64,000 nt of DNA from Weeksellaceae bacterium (GTDB lineage Bacteria > Bacteroidota > Bacteroidia > Flavobacteriales > Weeksellaceae). Shown one piece after another: positions 52,158 through 61,988 of this stretch. The stretch's first letter is position 1; the number at the start of each line of letters is the position of its first letter. The position numbers and the translations under genes are program-made. Under the pieces are notes generated by a model. That model was not told the origin of the DNA, did no database searches, and saw only the letters and a program-made list of their open reading frames with translations. Location of the stretch: positions 600,071 to 664,070 of the forward strand of contig JAIBEX010000009.1 in NCBI GenBank assembly GCA_019459455.1, read 5' to 3'.

Positions 52158-54713
52158 ATGTCAAAAAATTTAGTAATCGTAGAGTCACCGGCAAAAGCAA
52201 AGACCATTCAGAAATACCTTGGGAAAGATTTTGAGGTAAAGTCCAGTTTCGGACACATCCGTGATCTTCCTAAAAAAGGAATGGGAATCGACCTTGCCAC
52301 CTTCACTCCCGATTATGAAGTTTCGGCAGACAAGAAGAAAGTGGTAGCCGATCTGAAAGATGCAGTGAAGAAAGCGGATATGGTATGGCTGGCTTCCGAT
52401 GAAGACCGCGAAGGAGAAGCCATCGCCTGGCACCTGGCTCAGGAACTTAAACTGAAGGAAGACACGACAAAACGTATCGTTTTTCACGAGATTACAAAGA
52501 ATGCCATCCTGAAAGCCATTGAAAACCCGCGGCAGATTGACCAGAATCTGGTGAATGCACAGCAGGCGAGGAGAATTCTGGACCGTATCGTTGGTTTTGA
52601 AATGTCTCCGGTACTTTGGAAAAAAGTGAAAACCGGACTTTCTGCAGGACGTGTTCAGTCCGTAGCAGTGAGACTGGTGGTTGAAAGGGAACTTGAAATA
52701 AGAGCGTTCCAGCCAAAATCCAGTTTCAGGGTAGAAGGCGTTTTCCTGAACAGCGACAAACAGGAAATAGCAGCGAAACTGAAAAAAGATTTCGCGCAGG
52801 AAAAAGAGGCAGAAGACTTTTTGAATGCTGCGAAGGACACAGAATTTAAGGTTCTTAATGTTGAAAAAAAGCCGGGAATGCGTACAGCTTCTGCACCGTT
52901 CACCACTTCGACGCTGCAGCAGGAGGCAAGTAACCGGCTTGGTTATGGGGTTACATCCACTATGCGCGTTGCACAGCGTTTGTACGAAGAAGGGTTCATC
53001 ACTTATATGAGAACCGATTCCGTAAGTCTCTCGCAGGAAGCAATAAATGGAGCCAAGGCGCAGATTATCTCTGAATTCGGCGAAAATTATTCGAATCCCA
53101 GGAATTACACCACCAAATCGGCCTCAGCCCAGGAAGCCCACGAAGCAATCCGTCCGACGGATTTTTCAGTAAAGTCTGTGGGCGACGCCCAGCTTAATAA
53201 ACTCTATCAGCTTATTTATAAAAGGACATTGGCCAGCCAGATGGCAAATGCAAAAATTGAAAAGACCGTGATCGAAATCGGCGGTCCAAAACTTCCGCAG
53301 CACTTCGAGGCTCAGGGTGAAGTGATTGTATTTGACGGATTCCTGAAGGTGTACGGCATTACCAAAACAGATGAAGACGATGAAGAGAACAGCGAAAAAC
53401 TGCTCCCAAAGGTAGTGGCAGGCGAAAAACTGGACTATAAGAAGATTGAGGCAACCGAGAAATTTACAAAGCCGGCGGCAAGATATACGGAAGCAGGTCT
53501 TGTAAAGAAACTGGAAGAACTGGGAATCGGAAGACCATCAACATACGCGCCTACGATTCAGACTATCCAGAACCGGGAATACGTGGACAAGAAAGAGATT
53601 CAGCCACAGGAAAGGGAAATCATGAAGATGACCCTTGGCAAGACCGAACTTAAAAAACAGGTTCTGACAGAAAAGTTCGGCGGCGATAAAAACAAATTTG
53701 TCCCAACCGACATCGGTGAAGTAGTGAATGAATTCTTAACGCAAAATTTCGCTGAAATCCTTGATTATGGATTTACAGCAAAGGTGGAGCAGGATTTTGA
53801 TGATATTGCCAACGGCTCAGAAAAGTGGAAAGAAGTCCTGCAGGGCTTCTATAAGGATTTCCACCCCAGGATTGAGGATGTGGAGGAAAACGCAGACCGC
53901 GCAAACGGAGAAAGGATTCTCGGAACCGATCCGAAGACCGGAAAAAATGTGATGGCCCGGATTGGTCGTTTTGGTCCTATGGTCCAGATCGGAGAGCAGG
54001 ACGACGAGGAGAAACCGATTTTCGCAAGCCTCATGGCTTCCCAGAACATCGCGACCATCACGCTGGAAGAAGCGCTGGAACTGTTCAGGCTGCCTTTTGA
54101 TTTACAGGATTTTGAAGGAAATGCGGTAGCTGTAGGCGTAGGGAGATTCGGCCCATATGTGAAGTGGGGGGAGACCTTCATCAGCATCCCGCGGGGCGAG
54201 GAACCTCTATCCGTCACGCAGGAACGTGCCGAAGAGATTATCAGGGAAAAGCAAGTCGCCGATGCGCCCATTGCAATCTATAAAGGCGAACCGGTGACCA
54301 AAGGAACCGGCAGATTCGGGCCTTTCATCAAATACAAATCGATTTTCATCAACGTTCCGAAACGTTATGATTTTGATAACCTGTCCCAAAACGACATCAA
54401 TGAACTGATTGATGCAAAACTCGAAAAGGAAGCCAACCGCTACATTCAGCAGTGGGAAAAGGAGAAGATATCCATTGAAAATGGCAGATGGGGACCTTTC
54501 GTAAAATTCGGAAAAGCCATGTTCAAGATTCCGAAAAACAAGAAGGACGAAAAGTTCAGTCCTGATGAGCTTGCCGAAGTCCCGCTGGATGAGGTTAAAA
54601 AATGGATTACCGCACAGGATAAGAATGCGTTTAATGAAAAGCCGAAAAAAGCACCTGCAAAAAAGCCTGCGGTAAGAAAAGCAACCGGGAAGACACCGGC
54701 TAAAAAAAAGTAA
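52158..54713 (+). CDS. topA: DNA topoisomerase I
   Basis: An 851-residue type IA topoisomerase. The Toprim motif is at the N-terminus (LVIVESPAKAKTIQKYLG) and the metal region is ASDEDREGEAIAWHL. The catalytic Tyr lies in FITYMRTDSVSLS. The C-terminal third has three repeats of the form GRFGPYVKWG, GRFGPFIKYK and GRWGPFVKFG, and ends with a Lys/Ala/Pro-rich tail typical of DNA-binding extensions. It relaxes negative supercoils. Confidence 0.97.
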   Translation: MSKNLVIVESPAKAKTIQKYLGKDFEVKSSFGHIRDLPKKGMGIDLATFTPDYEVSADKKKVVADLKDAVKKADMVWLASDEDREGEAIAWHLAQELKLKEDTTKRIVFHEITKNAILKAIENPRQIDQNLVNAQQARRILDRIVGFEMSPVLWKKVKTGLSAGRVQSVAVRLVVERELEIRAFQPKSSFRVEGVFLNSDKQEIAAKLKKDFAQEKEAEDFLNAAKDTEFKVLNVEKKPGMRTASAPFTTSTLQQEASNRLGYGVTSTMRVAQRLYEEGFITYMRTDSVSLSQEAINGAKAQIISEFGENYSNPRNYTTKSASAQEAHEAIRPTDFSVKSVGDAQLNKLYQLIYKRTLASQMANAKIEKTVIEIGGPKLPQHFEAQGEVIVFDGFLKVYGITKTDEDDEENSEKLLPKVVAGEKLDYKKIEATEKFTKPAARYTEAGLVKKLEELGIGRPSTYAPTIQTIQNREYVDKKEIQPQEREIMKMTLGKTELKKQVLTEKFGGDKNKFVPTDIGEVVNEFLTQNFAEILDYGFTAKVEQDFDDIANGSEKWKEVLQGFYKDFHPRIEDVEENADRANGERILGTDPKTGKNVMARIGRFGPMVQIGEQDDEEKPIFASLMASQNIATITLEEALELFRLPFDLQDFEGNAVAVGVGRFGPYVKWGETFISIPRGEEPLSVTQERAEEIIREKQVADAPIAIYKGEPVTKGTGRFGPFIKYKSIFINVPKRYDFDNLSQNDINELIDAKLEKEANRYIQQWEKEKISIENGRWGPFVKFGKAMFKIPKNKKDEKFSPDELAEVPLDEVKKWITAQDKNAFNEKPKKAPAKKPAVRKATGKTPAKKK

Positions 54714-54730
54714 AATATAACACAGCTAAA

Positions 54731-54762
54731 CGCTTTTCGTAACAAACAGAAAGCGCTTTTTT
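54731..54762 (+). terminator. topA terminator
   Basis: CGCTTT (54731-54736) pairs with AAAGCG (54750-54755), then C and a run of T (54757-54762). The stem is only 6 bp, so strength is uncertain. Confidence 0.5.
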
Positions 54763-54816
54763 ATTCTGCCCTTTTTGTTACTTTTGTTCCAATCTTTCAG
54801 AAAACAAAAGAAATTC

Positions 54817-55899
54817 ATGAATATTGAAGATATCATCATTCCGCCGCGGGCAATAGAGACTGAAAAATGGCAGCTGGGAAACCTGATTTCATCTGAAGTT
54901 CAGGAAAACGGGATTGTACTGATCTTCTGTTCCGACTATCGGGGCATACCGCAGGGAGAGGCGGAAATTCACGACTTCAGGGAAGTAAGGCAGGCCCTTT
55001 ACCGCCTCTCAAAACTGGATTTCGAAGTACCTATATGCGACCTGGGCGACCTTATTTCGGGGAAATCGCATGAGGATACACATTATATACTGCAGGAGGT
55101 ACTCTCAGCCTGTCATTACAAAAATGCAATACCGGTAGTGATCGGAGGAAGCTCTGACCTGTCTTTCGCCCTGTTTTCAGCGCTGAACTTTCACCAAAAG
55201 GACATTACATATACGCAGATCTCAAACATCATATCTTTGTTTAACCAGGGTGCTGATATCACTGAGAAGAATTTTCTTGCAAAAATTCTCGGTTCCAAAA
55301 CCTTCAGTTTGAAGAATTACCACCATTTGGGTTATCAGAAACATCTCAATGAACTGGACTCGGTAAAACTCATGAAGGAAGTGGAGTTCGATGTGATTCG
55401 TCTTGCTGAAATGATGAATTCTACGGTGAAAACAGAACCATTTTTTAGGAAAGCCGATTTGGTGACGGTTAATTGTGACGCTGTTGAAGGCCCAGCAAGC
55501 GGCTTTTCCGTGAATCAGCAGGTGAATGGACTTAACCGGCGTGAAGTCTGTTCTTACTTTAAAGAAATCGGGTTAAGCGAAAACTTAAAATCAGTGGGGA
55601 TATTTAATTTTGATCCGAGTGGGGAAGATCTCATGAACCATCAGCTTTTGGCACAAATGATCTGGCATCTTATTGAAGGAATTAACATACAGAAATCCCA
55701 CCCGGCAGAGCGTCCGTTGGAAACCTTTTGGGTTCTCATCGGGGAAGAGCAGTTTGCATTTAAACGGGACAGTTTCTCAGGGCTTTGGTACTTCGGAAAT
55801 GGGGAGGATACCGAAAAACTGGTGCCATGTTCAGTTAAGGAATATGAAGAGGCGACGAAGGGGGTCCTGCCCGAAAGACTTAACCGTTTTAAACATTGA
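54817..55899 (+). CDS. Ureohydrolase-fold (arginase/formimidoylglutamase) protein lacking metal ligands
   Basis: A 360-residue protein with arginase-family layout, starting MNIEDIIIPPRAIETEKW. The GGxHS site reads IGGSSDLSF with no His, the DxHxD motif is not recognisable (region ITYTQISNIISLF), and the third metal motif reads NCDAVEGPASG instead of SxDxDxxDP. It is therefore probably not an active binuclear manganese hydrolase. An in-frame start at 54775 lies next to the topA terminator and adds 14 residues; the ATG at 54817 fits the family better. Confidence 0.82.
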   Translation: MNIEDIIIPPRAIETEKWQLGNLISSEVQENGIVLIFCSDYRGIPQGEAEIHDFREVRQALYRLSKLDFEVPICDLGDLISGKSHEDTHYILQEVLSACHYKNAIPVVIGGSSDLSFALFSALNFHQKDITYTQISNIISLFNQGADITEKNFLAKILGSKTFSLKNYHHLGYQKHLNELDSVKLMKEVEFDVIRLAEMMNSTVKTEPFFRKADLVTVNCDAVEGPASGFSVNQQVNGLNRREVCSYFKEIGLSENLKSVGIFNFDPSGEDLMNHQLLAQMIWHLIEGINIQKSHPAERPLETFWVLIGEEQFAFKRDSFSGLWYFGNGEDTEKLVPCSVKEYEEATKGVLPERLNRFKH

Positions 55900-56066
55900 A
55901 AAGAAGGAATTGCATTTATTTCGGCCGGCGCTTTAGCAGATGTTGTAATTTTAGAAACAAAATGAAGCTGAATTTTTCACAATTTTGCTCTTAAGATCCG
56001 AAAAAATTATATTTATTTGTTTATATTTAACTAAATATTATGAATTTCAGTAATATAAAAATGTTT

Positions 56067-56074
56067 TATATTTG
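56067..56074 (+). promoter_or_regulatory. Promoter box TATATTTG upstream of porG
   Basis: TATATTTG followed by GCAAAAATTAATTAC, 42 bases before the preferred porG ATG at 56117. The surrounding 200 bases are AT-rich and contain nothing else recognisable. Confidence 0.5.
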
Positions 56075-56116
56075 CAAAAATTAATTACTAAAAATAACCG
56101 TAATCTATATTCTCCT

Positions 56117-57007
56117 ATGAATAAAAAACTATTACTTAGCTTGTTTGCCGTTATACTTACAATGGCAGGTTTAAAGGCGCAAAGACACGAATTAGGTGTT
56201 CGACTGGGAACGAGTAATTTGGTAGGAGATATAGGCAGAACAAATTATATTTTACAAATGCCTTTTGGCGATATAAAAACATATGGTTTGCCGGCATACG
56301 GGGGGCTTATTTACCGGATGAATTTCAACCCGTATCAGACTTTGCGTTTCGACCTGGGCTACAGTCATATTCAGTTTGGAGATGCCTGGGCTAAGGAGGA
56401 ATACCGGAGAAATAGAAAACTGTGGGGCACCAACAACCTTATTGAAGCAGATGCGATTTTTGAATACAACCTTTTTCCTGTAAATAACGAACAGCAGAGG
56501 GGTATGTTAAGTCCATACATCTTTGCCGGTATTGGTGGGATGATGCACGATGTTACCCAAGCGACGTTAAAACATGACTACAGAAGAGATGCCGACGGTG
56601 TAGCCCAGGCTCCTGTAAACGAACTGGATTTCAATACAACAGCAGAATATTATTCGGGCCGTAAAATTACAGGGTTTCTTCCTTTCGGTATCGGTTTAAA
56701 GTATAAATTCAATTACAACTGGGCAATATCTGGAGAACTAATGTTCAGGCCAACACTAACGGATCAGCTGGATTACAGCACCATCAGTGAAAAAGATTTG
56801 AAAAACACCTACAATACGGATATTTTAGCGCCAAACACGAATACATCACTGTTGCAGACAGACATTTATTATGCAGTTTCCAAAGAGAGAGAAAGAGAAT
56901 TCCTTAAAGACAGGGAAGTTGGAGATCCCAACGGAAACGACTGGATTAACAGTGTAACCTTAGGGATTACGTATTCCTTCGGAAGACCCCCTTGTTATTG
57001 TGATTAA
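56117..57007 (+). CDS. porG: PorG-like outer membrane protein (DUF6089)
   Basis: A 296-residue protein with a signal peptide (MNKKLLLSLFAVILTMAGLKAQ) and a beta-barrel-like mature part rich in aromatic residues (RHELGVRLGTSNLVGDIGRTNY, and the C-terminal strand VTLGITYSFG). In Bacteroidetes this DUF6089/PorG gene sits before uppS, bamA and skp, as here, and PorG links the type IX secretion machinery to the outer membrane. An earlier ATG at 56072 would precede the signal peptide and lies in the promoter. The last codons read PPCYCD. Confidence 0.88.
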   Translation: MNKKLLLSLFAVILTMAGLKAQRHELGVRLGTSNLVGDIGRTNYILQMPFGDIKTYGLPAYGGLIYRMNFNPYQTLRFDLGYSHIQFGDAWAKEEYRRNRKLWGTNNLIEADAIFEYNLFPVNNEQQRGMLSPYIFAGIGGMMHDVTQATLKHDYRRDADGVAQAPVNELDFNTTAEYYSGRKITGFLPFGIGLKYKFNYNWAISGELMFRPTLTDQLDYSTISEKDLKNTYNTDILAPNTNTSLLQTDIYYAVSKEREREFLKDREVGDPNGNDWINSVTLGITYSFGRPPCYCD

Positions 57008-57008
57008 G

Positions 57009-57758
57009 ATGTCATCAGCAAAAGATAAAATAAATTCAGATCATATTCCGAAACATGTTGCCATCATTATGGATGGGAACGGAAGATGGGCAAAATCCCG
57101 CGGTGAGGAAAGGACTTTTGGCCATAAAAATGCAATTGCTGCGGTTCGCAACGCCATCAATGCCTGTAATGAAGTCCATATTCCCTATTTAACCCTTTAC
57201 ACTTTTTCTTCAGAAAACTGGAGCCGGCCAAATGAGGAAGTAAATACCCTGATGAATTTACTTTCTGAAACTTTATTGCTGGAGGCGGAAGAAATATTCA
57301 CCAAAGGCCTGAGACTTCACATCATAGGCGATATTGAGAAGCTGCCCGCTCTTGTTCGCGACCAGCTTTTGAATGTGGTGGATTTAACAAAGGACAATAA
57401 AAAAGGCAATTTAATACTTGCGTTAAGCTATGGCGCTCAGAAGGAAATTCTGAATGCCGTAAAGCAGATCAGCAAGAAAGTGAAGGCAGGGGAACTGAAT
57501 GAGGATGAAATTGATGAGAAAGTTTTTGAAAATCATCTCTATACAAAAGATTTTCCGCCTGTAGATTTAATGATAAGGACAAGCGGGGAGGTAAGGATCA
57601 GCAATTTTCTTCTCTGGCAGGTGGCTTACGCTGAAATGCAGTTTTTGGACATTCTCTGGCCGGATTTCACCAAAGAAACCTTTTTTCAGTGCATCGTGGA
57701 TTATCAGATTAAAGAAAGAAGATACGGAAAGACCAGCGAGCAGTTGGAAGTGGAATAA
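57009..57758 (+). CDS. uppS: Isoprenyl transferase (undecaprenyl diphosphate synthase)
   Basis: A 249-residue cis-prenyltransferase. IIMDGNGRWAKSRG is the diphosphate site with the catalytic Asp; RTSGEVRISNFLLWQVAYAE is the conserved C-terminal motif. It makes the lipid carrier for peptidoglycan and surface polysaccharides. A GTG at 57000 overlaps the porG stop; the ATG at 57009, one base past that stop, is preferred. Confidence 0.95.
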   Translation: MSSAKDKINSDHIPKHVAIIMDGNGRWAKSRGEERTFGHKNAIAAVRNAINACNEVHIPYLTLYTFSSENWSRPNEEVNTLMNLLSETLLLEAEEIFTKGLRLHIIGDIEKLPALVRDQLLNVVDLTKDNKKGNLILALSYGAQKEILNAVKQISKKVKAGELNEDEIDEKVFENHLYTKDFPPVDLMIRTSGEVRISNFLLWQVAYAEMQFLDILWPDFTKETFFQCIVDYQIKERRYGKTSEQLEVE

Positions 57759-57785
57759 TTTAGTAAAAAGTTAGTAAAATATATA

Positions 57786-60323
57786 ATGAAGTTTAGATTC
57801 ATCCCTATTATTATGTTTGTTGCCTCGGCACATTTTTATGGTCAGGTAACACCGCCAGGGAATCCACAGGACACCAGTCCTGTATACGCCGAAAGCCAGG
57901 CTGGCTCGTACAAATTGAAGGATATCGTTGTAGATGGTGTCAAACGATATTCACCAGCGCAGATCCTCAGATTTACAGGTCTAAATAAAGGCGAAACTGT
58001 AGATATCCCCGGGCAGAAAATCAGCACAGCAATCCGGAAACTCTGGGAAACAAACTCGTTTTCCGAAGTGGAGGTTTATGTAGAAAGCGTAGAGGGTGAA
58101 ACCGTCGTTTTAAGATTCTATCTTCAGGATTTAAAGGAACTTGGTGAAGTGAAGTTTACCGGGAAAGGGATTGGAAAATCCAAGAACGAAAAGCTTGCGA
58201 AAGATAACAACCTGAAGCCGGGTACCAAGATTACACAGAACTTAGTGTCGACCATCAAGACCAATATTCCCAAAGAATATGTGAAGAAAGGGTTTGCAGA
58301 TGCCAGGGTCACCATTCAGGATAAAGTGAATGCGAGCGATCCCAATTTGGTAGACTGGACCATTGAGGTTGATAAAGGGAAACGGATCAAGATCGATCAT
58401 ATCGAGTTTGAAGGAAACCAAAGTGTGACCGACGCAAAATTGAGAAAGAAAGGATTTAAAGACACCAAACAAAAACGTTTTGGAATCGGAGCGATCCTGA
58501 AACCTTCAAAATTCATCCAGGAGAAATACGAAGACGACAAACATAACCTGGTTAACTATTACAACTCTTTGGGTTACAGGGATGCTCGTATCCTGTCCGA
58601 CTCGGTATGGAGAAATCAGAAGAATAATTTTGAGATTAATGTAAAACTTAACGAAGGTAAGAAGTATTATATCGGTGATATCTCCTTTGTTGGGAATACT
58701 GCTTTTTCCACCGACTATCTTCAGCGCGTCTTAGGATACAAGACCGGCGATATATACGATGCCGTAGGTTTCAACAAGAAAGTGGGCGAAGATGGCGGTA
58801 AGGAAGACGATTCCGATATCAAGTCCATCTATATGAATAATGGGTACCTGTTTTCTAATGTGACCCCCGTTGAAAAATCGGTGGCAGGAGATTCCATAGA
58901 CCTCGAAGTACGCATCAGCGAAGGAGAGAAAGCAACATGGAACCGGGTGACTTGGAGTGGTAACACAACAACCCATGACCACGTGGTTTTACGTTCACTA
59001 CGGACAAAACCGGGAAATCTGTTTGCAAAAAGCGATATTAAGAGAACCTACTTCGATCTGGCTTCCATGTCCTTTTTTGACCCTCAGCAAATCGGTCAGG
59101 ACATAAAACCGAATCCGCAGGATAACTCGGTAGATGTACACTGGTCCCTTGTAGAGAAAGGATCTTCGCAGGTTCAGTTACAAGCCGGATATGGTGGAAA
59201 TACTTTTATCGGGACTTTAGGTCTTACCTTTAATAACTTTTCGCTTCGGAATTTCCTGAAGTTTAAGGACTTTAAACCGGTGCCACAGGGTGACGGTCAG
59301 ACCCTGTCTATCCAAGCGCAGGCGGGCTATTATTTCCAGAATTATGGAATATCCTTCAGCGAACCGTGGTTATTTGGCACAAAGCCAACCGCTCTTTCAG
59401 TAGGTCTTAACCAGTCGCTTGTTACACAGGAGGACCAGATCGGAAATAAAATGAAACTGAATATCTTTTCAGCAAACGCGGGTTTGAATCGGCTTTTAAG
59501 ATGGCCAGACGATTATTTCTCCCTGTATACAGGACTTCAGTTTCAAAGATATAACTTCAATAATTATCCATTCCAGTTTGGGGAAACTACAGAATATAAC
59601 GGAAACGCGAACAACTTCAGCATCAACCTCGGCCTCAGCAGAAATTCTGCGGGTATCGATCCTATTTTCCCGACTTCGGGTTCCAACGTAGAGGCCTCGG
59701 TTAAATTTACACCACCATATTCACTCTTTAACAAGAAAGATTATTCCACACTGGCGCCTTCGGAGAAATATAAATTAATGGAATTCTACAAGGTGAAGAT
59801 GAAAGGTGATTTCTACAACGAAATTATCGGTAAGCTTGTCCTTCGAAGTACTGCCGAAATGGGCTTCATGGATGGGTACAACAGCGTGCTGGGCGCACCG
59901 CCTTTCGAGAGGTTTTATGTAGGAGGTACCGGACTTTTCGGAGGAAGGTATGATGGCCGCGAACTTGTTCCGCTCAGAGGATATGAAAATGCAAGTACAA
60001 ACGGAGGTACCATGGACGACGTTACTCAATTGGGTGGAGGTACTATTTTTAACCGTTTTTCGTTAGAATTAAGATATCCAATCTCCATGAACCAAACCGC
60101 GAAGATTTACGGACTTACTTTCCTTGAAGGGGGTAATGTTTGGAATAACTGGGGCCAGTTCAATCCTTTCCAGCTTAAAAGATCTGCCGGAGTAGGTGTG
60201 AGGGTTTATATGGGTGCTTTTGGTTTGATAGGTTTTGACTTTGCATATGGATTCGACAAGCCACTGTACAACAGCGAACCTTCAGGTTGGAAAACGCATT
60301 TCCTGATGAACCAATCTTTATAA
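57786..60323 (+). CDS. bamA: Outer membrane protein assembly factor BamA
   Basis: An 845-residue Omp85 protein: signal peptide (FIPIIMFVASAHFYGQ), several POTRA domains through about residue 440 (for example KDIVVDGVKRYSPAQILRFTG and YYIGDISFVGNTAFS) and a C-terminal 16-strand barrel. The loop 6 motif is PLRGYENAS, and the last residue pattern (HFLMNQSL) ends the barrel. BamA inserts barrel proteins in the outer membrane. It starts 27 bases after uppS and is followed by two skp genes, an order conserved in Bacteroidetes. Confidence 0.96.
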   Translation: MKFRFIPIIMFVASAHFYGQVTPPGNPQDTSPVYAESQAGSYKLKDIVVDGVKRYSPAQILRFTGLNKGETVDIPGQKISTAIRKLWETNSFSEVEVYVESVEGETVVLRFYLQDLKELGEVKFTGKGIGKSKNEKLAKDNNLKPGTKITQNLVSTIKTNIPKEYVKKGFADARVTIQDKVNASDPNLVDWTIEVDKGKRIKIDHIEFEGNQSVTDAKLRKKGFKDTKQKRFGIGAILKPSKFIQEKYEDDKHNLVNYYNSLGYRDARILSDSVWRNQKNNFEINVKLNEGKKYYIGDISFVGNTAFSTDYLQRVLGYKTGDIYDAVGFNKKVGEDGGKEDDSDIKSIYMNNGYLFSNVTPVEKSVAGDSIDLEVRISEGEKATWNRVTWSGNTTTHDHVVLRSLRTKPGNLFAKSDIKRTYFDLASMSFFDPQQIGQDIKPNPQDNSVDVHWSLVEKGSSQVQLQAGYGGNTFIGTLGLTFNNFSLRNFLKFKDFKPVPQGDGQTLSIQAQAGYYFQNYGISFSEPWLFGTKPTALSVGLNQSLVTQEDQIGNKMKLNIFSANAGLNRLLRWPDDYFSLYTGLQFQRYNFNNYPFQFGETTEYNGNANNFSINLGLSRNSAGIDPIFPTSGSNVEASVKFTPPYSLFNKKDYSTLAPSEKYKLMEFYKVKMKGDFYNEIIGKLVLRSTAEMGFMDGYNSVLGAPPFERFYVGGTGLFGGRYDGRELVPLRGYENASTNGGTMDDVTQLGGGTIFNRFSLELRYPISMNQTAKIYGLTFLEGGNVWNNWGQFNPFQLKRSAGVGVRVYMGAFGLIGFDFAYGFDKPLYNSEPSGWKTHFLMNQSL

Positions 60324-60331
60324 CAGCATAA

Positions 60332-60877
60332 ATGAAAAACAGTAAAATAATTTTAGCATTCACCTTCCTTTTCCTTGCGTTGTTTATGAACGCACAGAAA
60401 ATTGGGGTCGTGGATACCGATTATATCTTGGAACGGCTTCCCCAATACAAGGATGCCGAAGTGAGACTTAATGCTCAGGTGGATACCTGGCAGACCGAAA
60501 TTCAAAACCTGCAGTCGGAGTTTGAACGTAAGAAAGCAGCTTTCGAAAGTGAAAAAGTACTTTTGATTGGTGACCAGCTTAAACAGAGGGAAAAGGAGGT
60601 TTCGGATCTGGACAGGAATATCAAGACGACGCTCAGTCTCCGCTTTGGGACCAACGGCGAAATTGCAAAATTGCGCGCAAACCTGACCCAGCCTTTTCAG
60701 GATCAGATTTGGGAAGCCATCAAAACAGTATCAGAAAAGAACGGACTGGGAATTGTCCTGGACAAGAGCAACAACATCAGTGTAATATTCCTTCAGAAAA
60801 GGTATGACTTCACCGATAAAGTTCTGGACTTTCTTACAAAGGGTACAACATCCACAAAAACTCCTGCTAAGAAATAA
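60332..60877 (+). CDS. OmpH/Skp-family periplasmic chaperone (first copy)
   Basis: A 181-residue protein with a signal peptide (ILAFTFLFLALFMNAQ) followed by KIGVVDTDYILERLPQYKDAE, the OmpH start. A long coiled-coil segment (about residues 50-110: QTEIQNLQSEFERKKAAFE and onward) forms the Skp tentacles. It chaperones unfolded barrel proteins on the way to BamA, 8 bases upstream. It is longer and differs in its C-terminus (LTKGTTSTKTPAKK) from the second copy. Confidence 0.92.
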   Translation: MKNSKIILAFTFLFLALFMNAQKIGVVDTDYILERLPQYKDAEVRLNAQVDTWQTEIQNLQSEFERKKAAFESEKVLLIGDQLKQREKEVSDLDRNIKTTLSLRFGTNGEIAKLRANLTQPFQDQIWEAIKTVSEKNGLGIVLDKSNNISVIFLQKRYDFTDKVLDFLTKGTTSTKTPAKK

Positions 60878-60882
60878 ATTTT

Positions 60883-60890
60883 TAACTTTG
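60883..60890 (+). promoter_or_regulatory. Possible internal promoter before the second skp gene
   Basis: TAACTTTG lies 49 bases before the second skp ATG, in the 62-base gap between the two. No TTTG at proper spacing was found. It could allow extra expression of the second chaperone. Confidence 0.4.
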
Positions 60891-60939
60891 CCGGAATTTT
60901 ATAATCAAAAAAAAGAACCATTAATTATTAATCTAAATT

Positions 60940-61434
60940 ATGAAAAAATTAAGTGTATTATTTGCTGCAGTGATGATGCTAATGACTGTAGGAGTAGCAA
61001 AGGCCCAAAAGTTGGCTGCTCTGGACTATGAGCAGGTACTGTCTTTGATGCCGGAAACTAAAAAAGTTTCCACTGATCTTGACACCTTCAGCAAATCCAA
61101 AGAAGCCGAACTTAAAAAAATGGGCGACACTTTTCAGGCCGATGTGCAGAAGTATCAGGCTGAAGGTGCTAAATTAACAGAAGCGCAAAGAAATGCGAAA
61201 GAAACTGAACTTCAGAAGACGCAACAGAATCTTCAGCAAATGGCACAAACTGCTCAGCAGGACCTGATGAAGAGAAGAGAAACGTTGTTGAAGCCCGTAA
61301 TTGACAAACTGAACAATGCCATAGACAAAGCGGCAAAAGCAAACGGTTGGGATTTTGTAATCGATGCCAGTGCCCTTATCTATAAAGGTGGCCCCGATGC
61401 AACTGCAGCTGTTAAAAAAGAATTGGGTCTTTAA
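60940..61434 (+). CDS. OmpH/Skp-family periplasmic chaperone (second copy)
   Basis: A 164-residue OmpH/Skp protein with a signal peptide (VLFAAVMMLMTVGVAKAQ), the LAALDYEQVLSLMPETKKVS start and a Gln/Lys/Glu-rich coiled coil (ELQKTQQNLQQMAQTAQQ). It is a tandem paralogue of the gene upstream. A terminator follows, closing the porG-uppS-bamA-skp-skp unit. Confidence 0.93.
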   Translation: MKKLSVLFAAVMMLMTVGVAKAQKLAALDYEQVLSLMPETKKVSTDLDTFSKSKEAELKKMGDTFQADVQKYQAEGAKLTEAQRNAKETELQKTQQNLQQMAQTAQQDLMKRRETLLKPVIDKLNNAIDKAAKANGWDFVIDASALIYKGGPDATAAVKKELGL

Positions 61435-61458
61435 TTTAACAAAGATTTATAAACCAGG

Positions 61459-61485
61459 ACCATCTCGATTAGAGGTGGTTTTTTT
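61459..61485 (+). terminator. Terminator after the second skp gene
   Basis: ACCATCTC (61459-61466) pairs with GAGGTGGT (61472-61479), 8 bp with one G-U, loop of 5, then a T run to 61485. The T run merges into TATTTTTG (61485-61492), a possible -7 box only 5 bases before the next ATG, which would give that gene an almost leaderless mRNA. Confidence 0.8.
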
Positions 61486-61496
61486 ATTTTTGCCGC

Positions 61497-61979
61497 ATGG
61501 ATAAAGAAATTTCTACCGTTGTAAAAGTCCGCTTCAGTGACTGTGATCCCATTGGTCACCTAAACAATGTAAAATACCTGGAGTATATGATGAACGCCAG
61601 GGAAGACCACGTGGAGTCTTATTACGGATTTACCTATGAAGAGTACACGCGGCGCACAGGCTGCACCTGGATTACGGTACAGAACGAGATTGCTTATCTG
61701 CGCGAAGTGCATTACAATACCCGGGTCCTCATCAGCAGCAAGACGATTGAAGTGAGGGACAGGATTTCAAAAGTGGAAATCTTGATGAAGAGCGAGGATG
61801 GAAAAACCGTCAATGCAGTATTGTGGATAACTGTGGTCTATTTTAACATGAAAACAAGGAAATCCGAGGTTCATCCCCTGGAAACGCGTGAACTTTTTGA
61901 AAAGTTTTTAGAAGAGGTAAAGGAGAAGACCTTTCAGGAACGGGTATCATACTTCCGAAAACAGAATAAACTGGCTTAA
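61497..61979 (+). CDS. Acyl-CoA thioesterase, 4HBT family
   Basis: A 160-residue hot-dog thioesterase. The motif VRFSDCDPIGHLNNVKYLEYM contains the catalytic Asp (DCDPxGHLNN), typical of YbgC/FadM-type enzymes. It is likely to hydrolyse acyl-CoA or acyl-ACP. It is followed after 9 bases by rfbD. It is distinct from the pigment-locus thioesterase at 38441. Confidence 0.9.
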   Translation: MDKEISTVVKVRFSDCDPIGHLNNVKYLEYMMNAREDHVESYYGFTYEEYTRRTGCTWITVQNEIAYLREVHYNTRVLISSKTIEVRDRISKVEILMKSEDGKTVNAVLWITVVYFNMKTRKSEVHPLETRELFEKFLEEVKEKTFQERVSYFRKQNKLA

Positions 61980-61988
61980 AAAAAGAAA

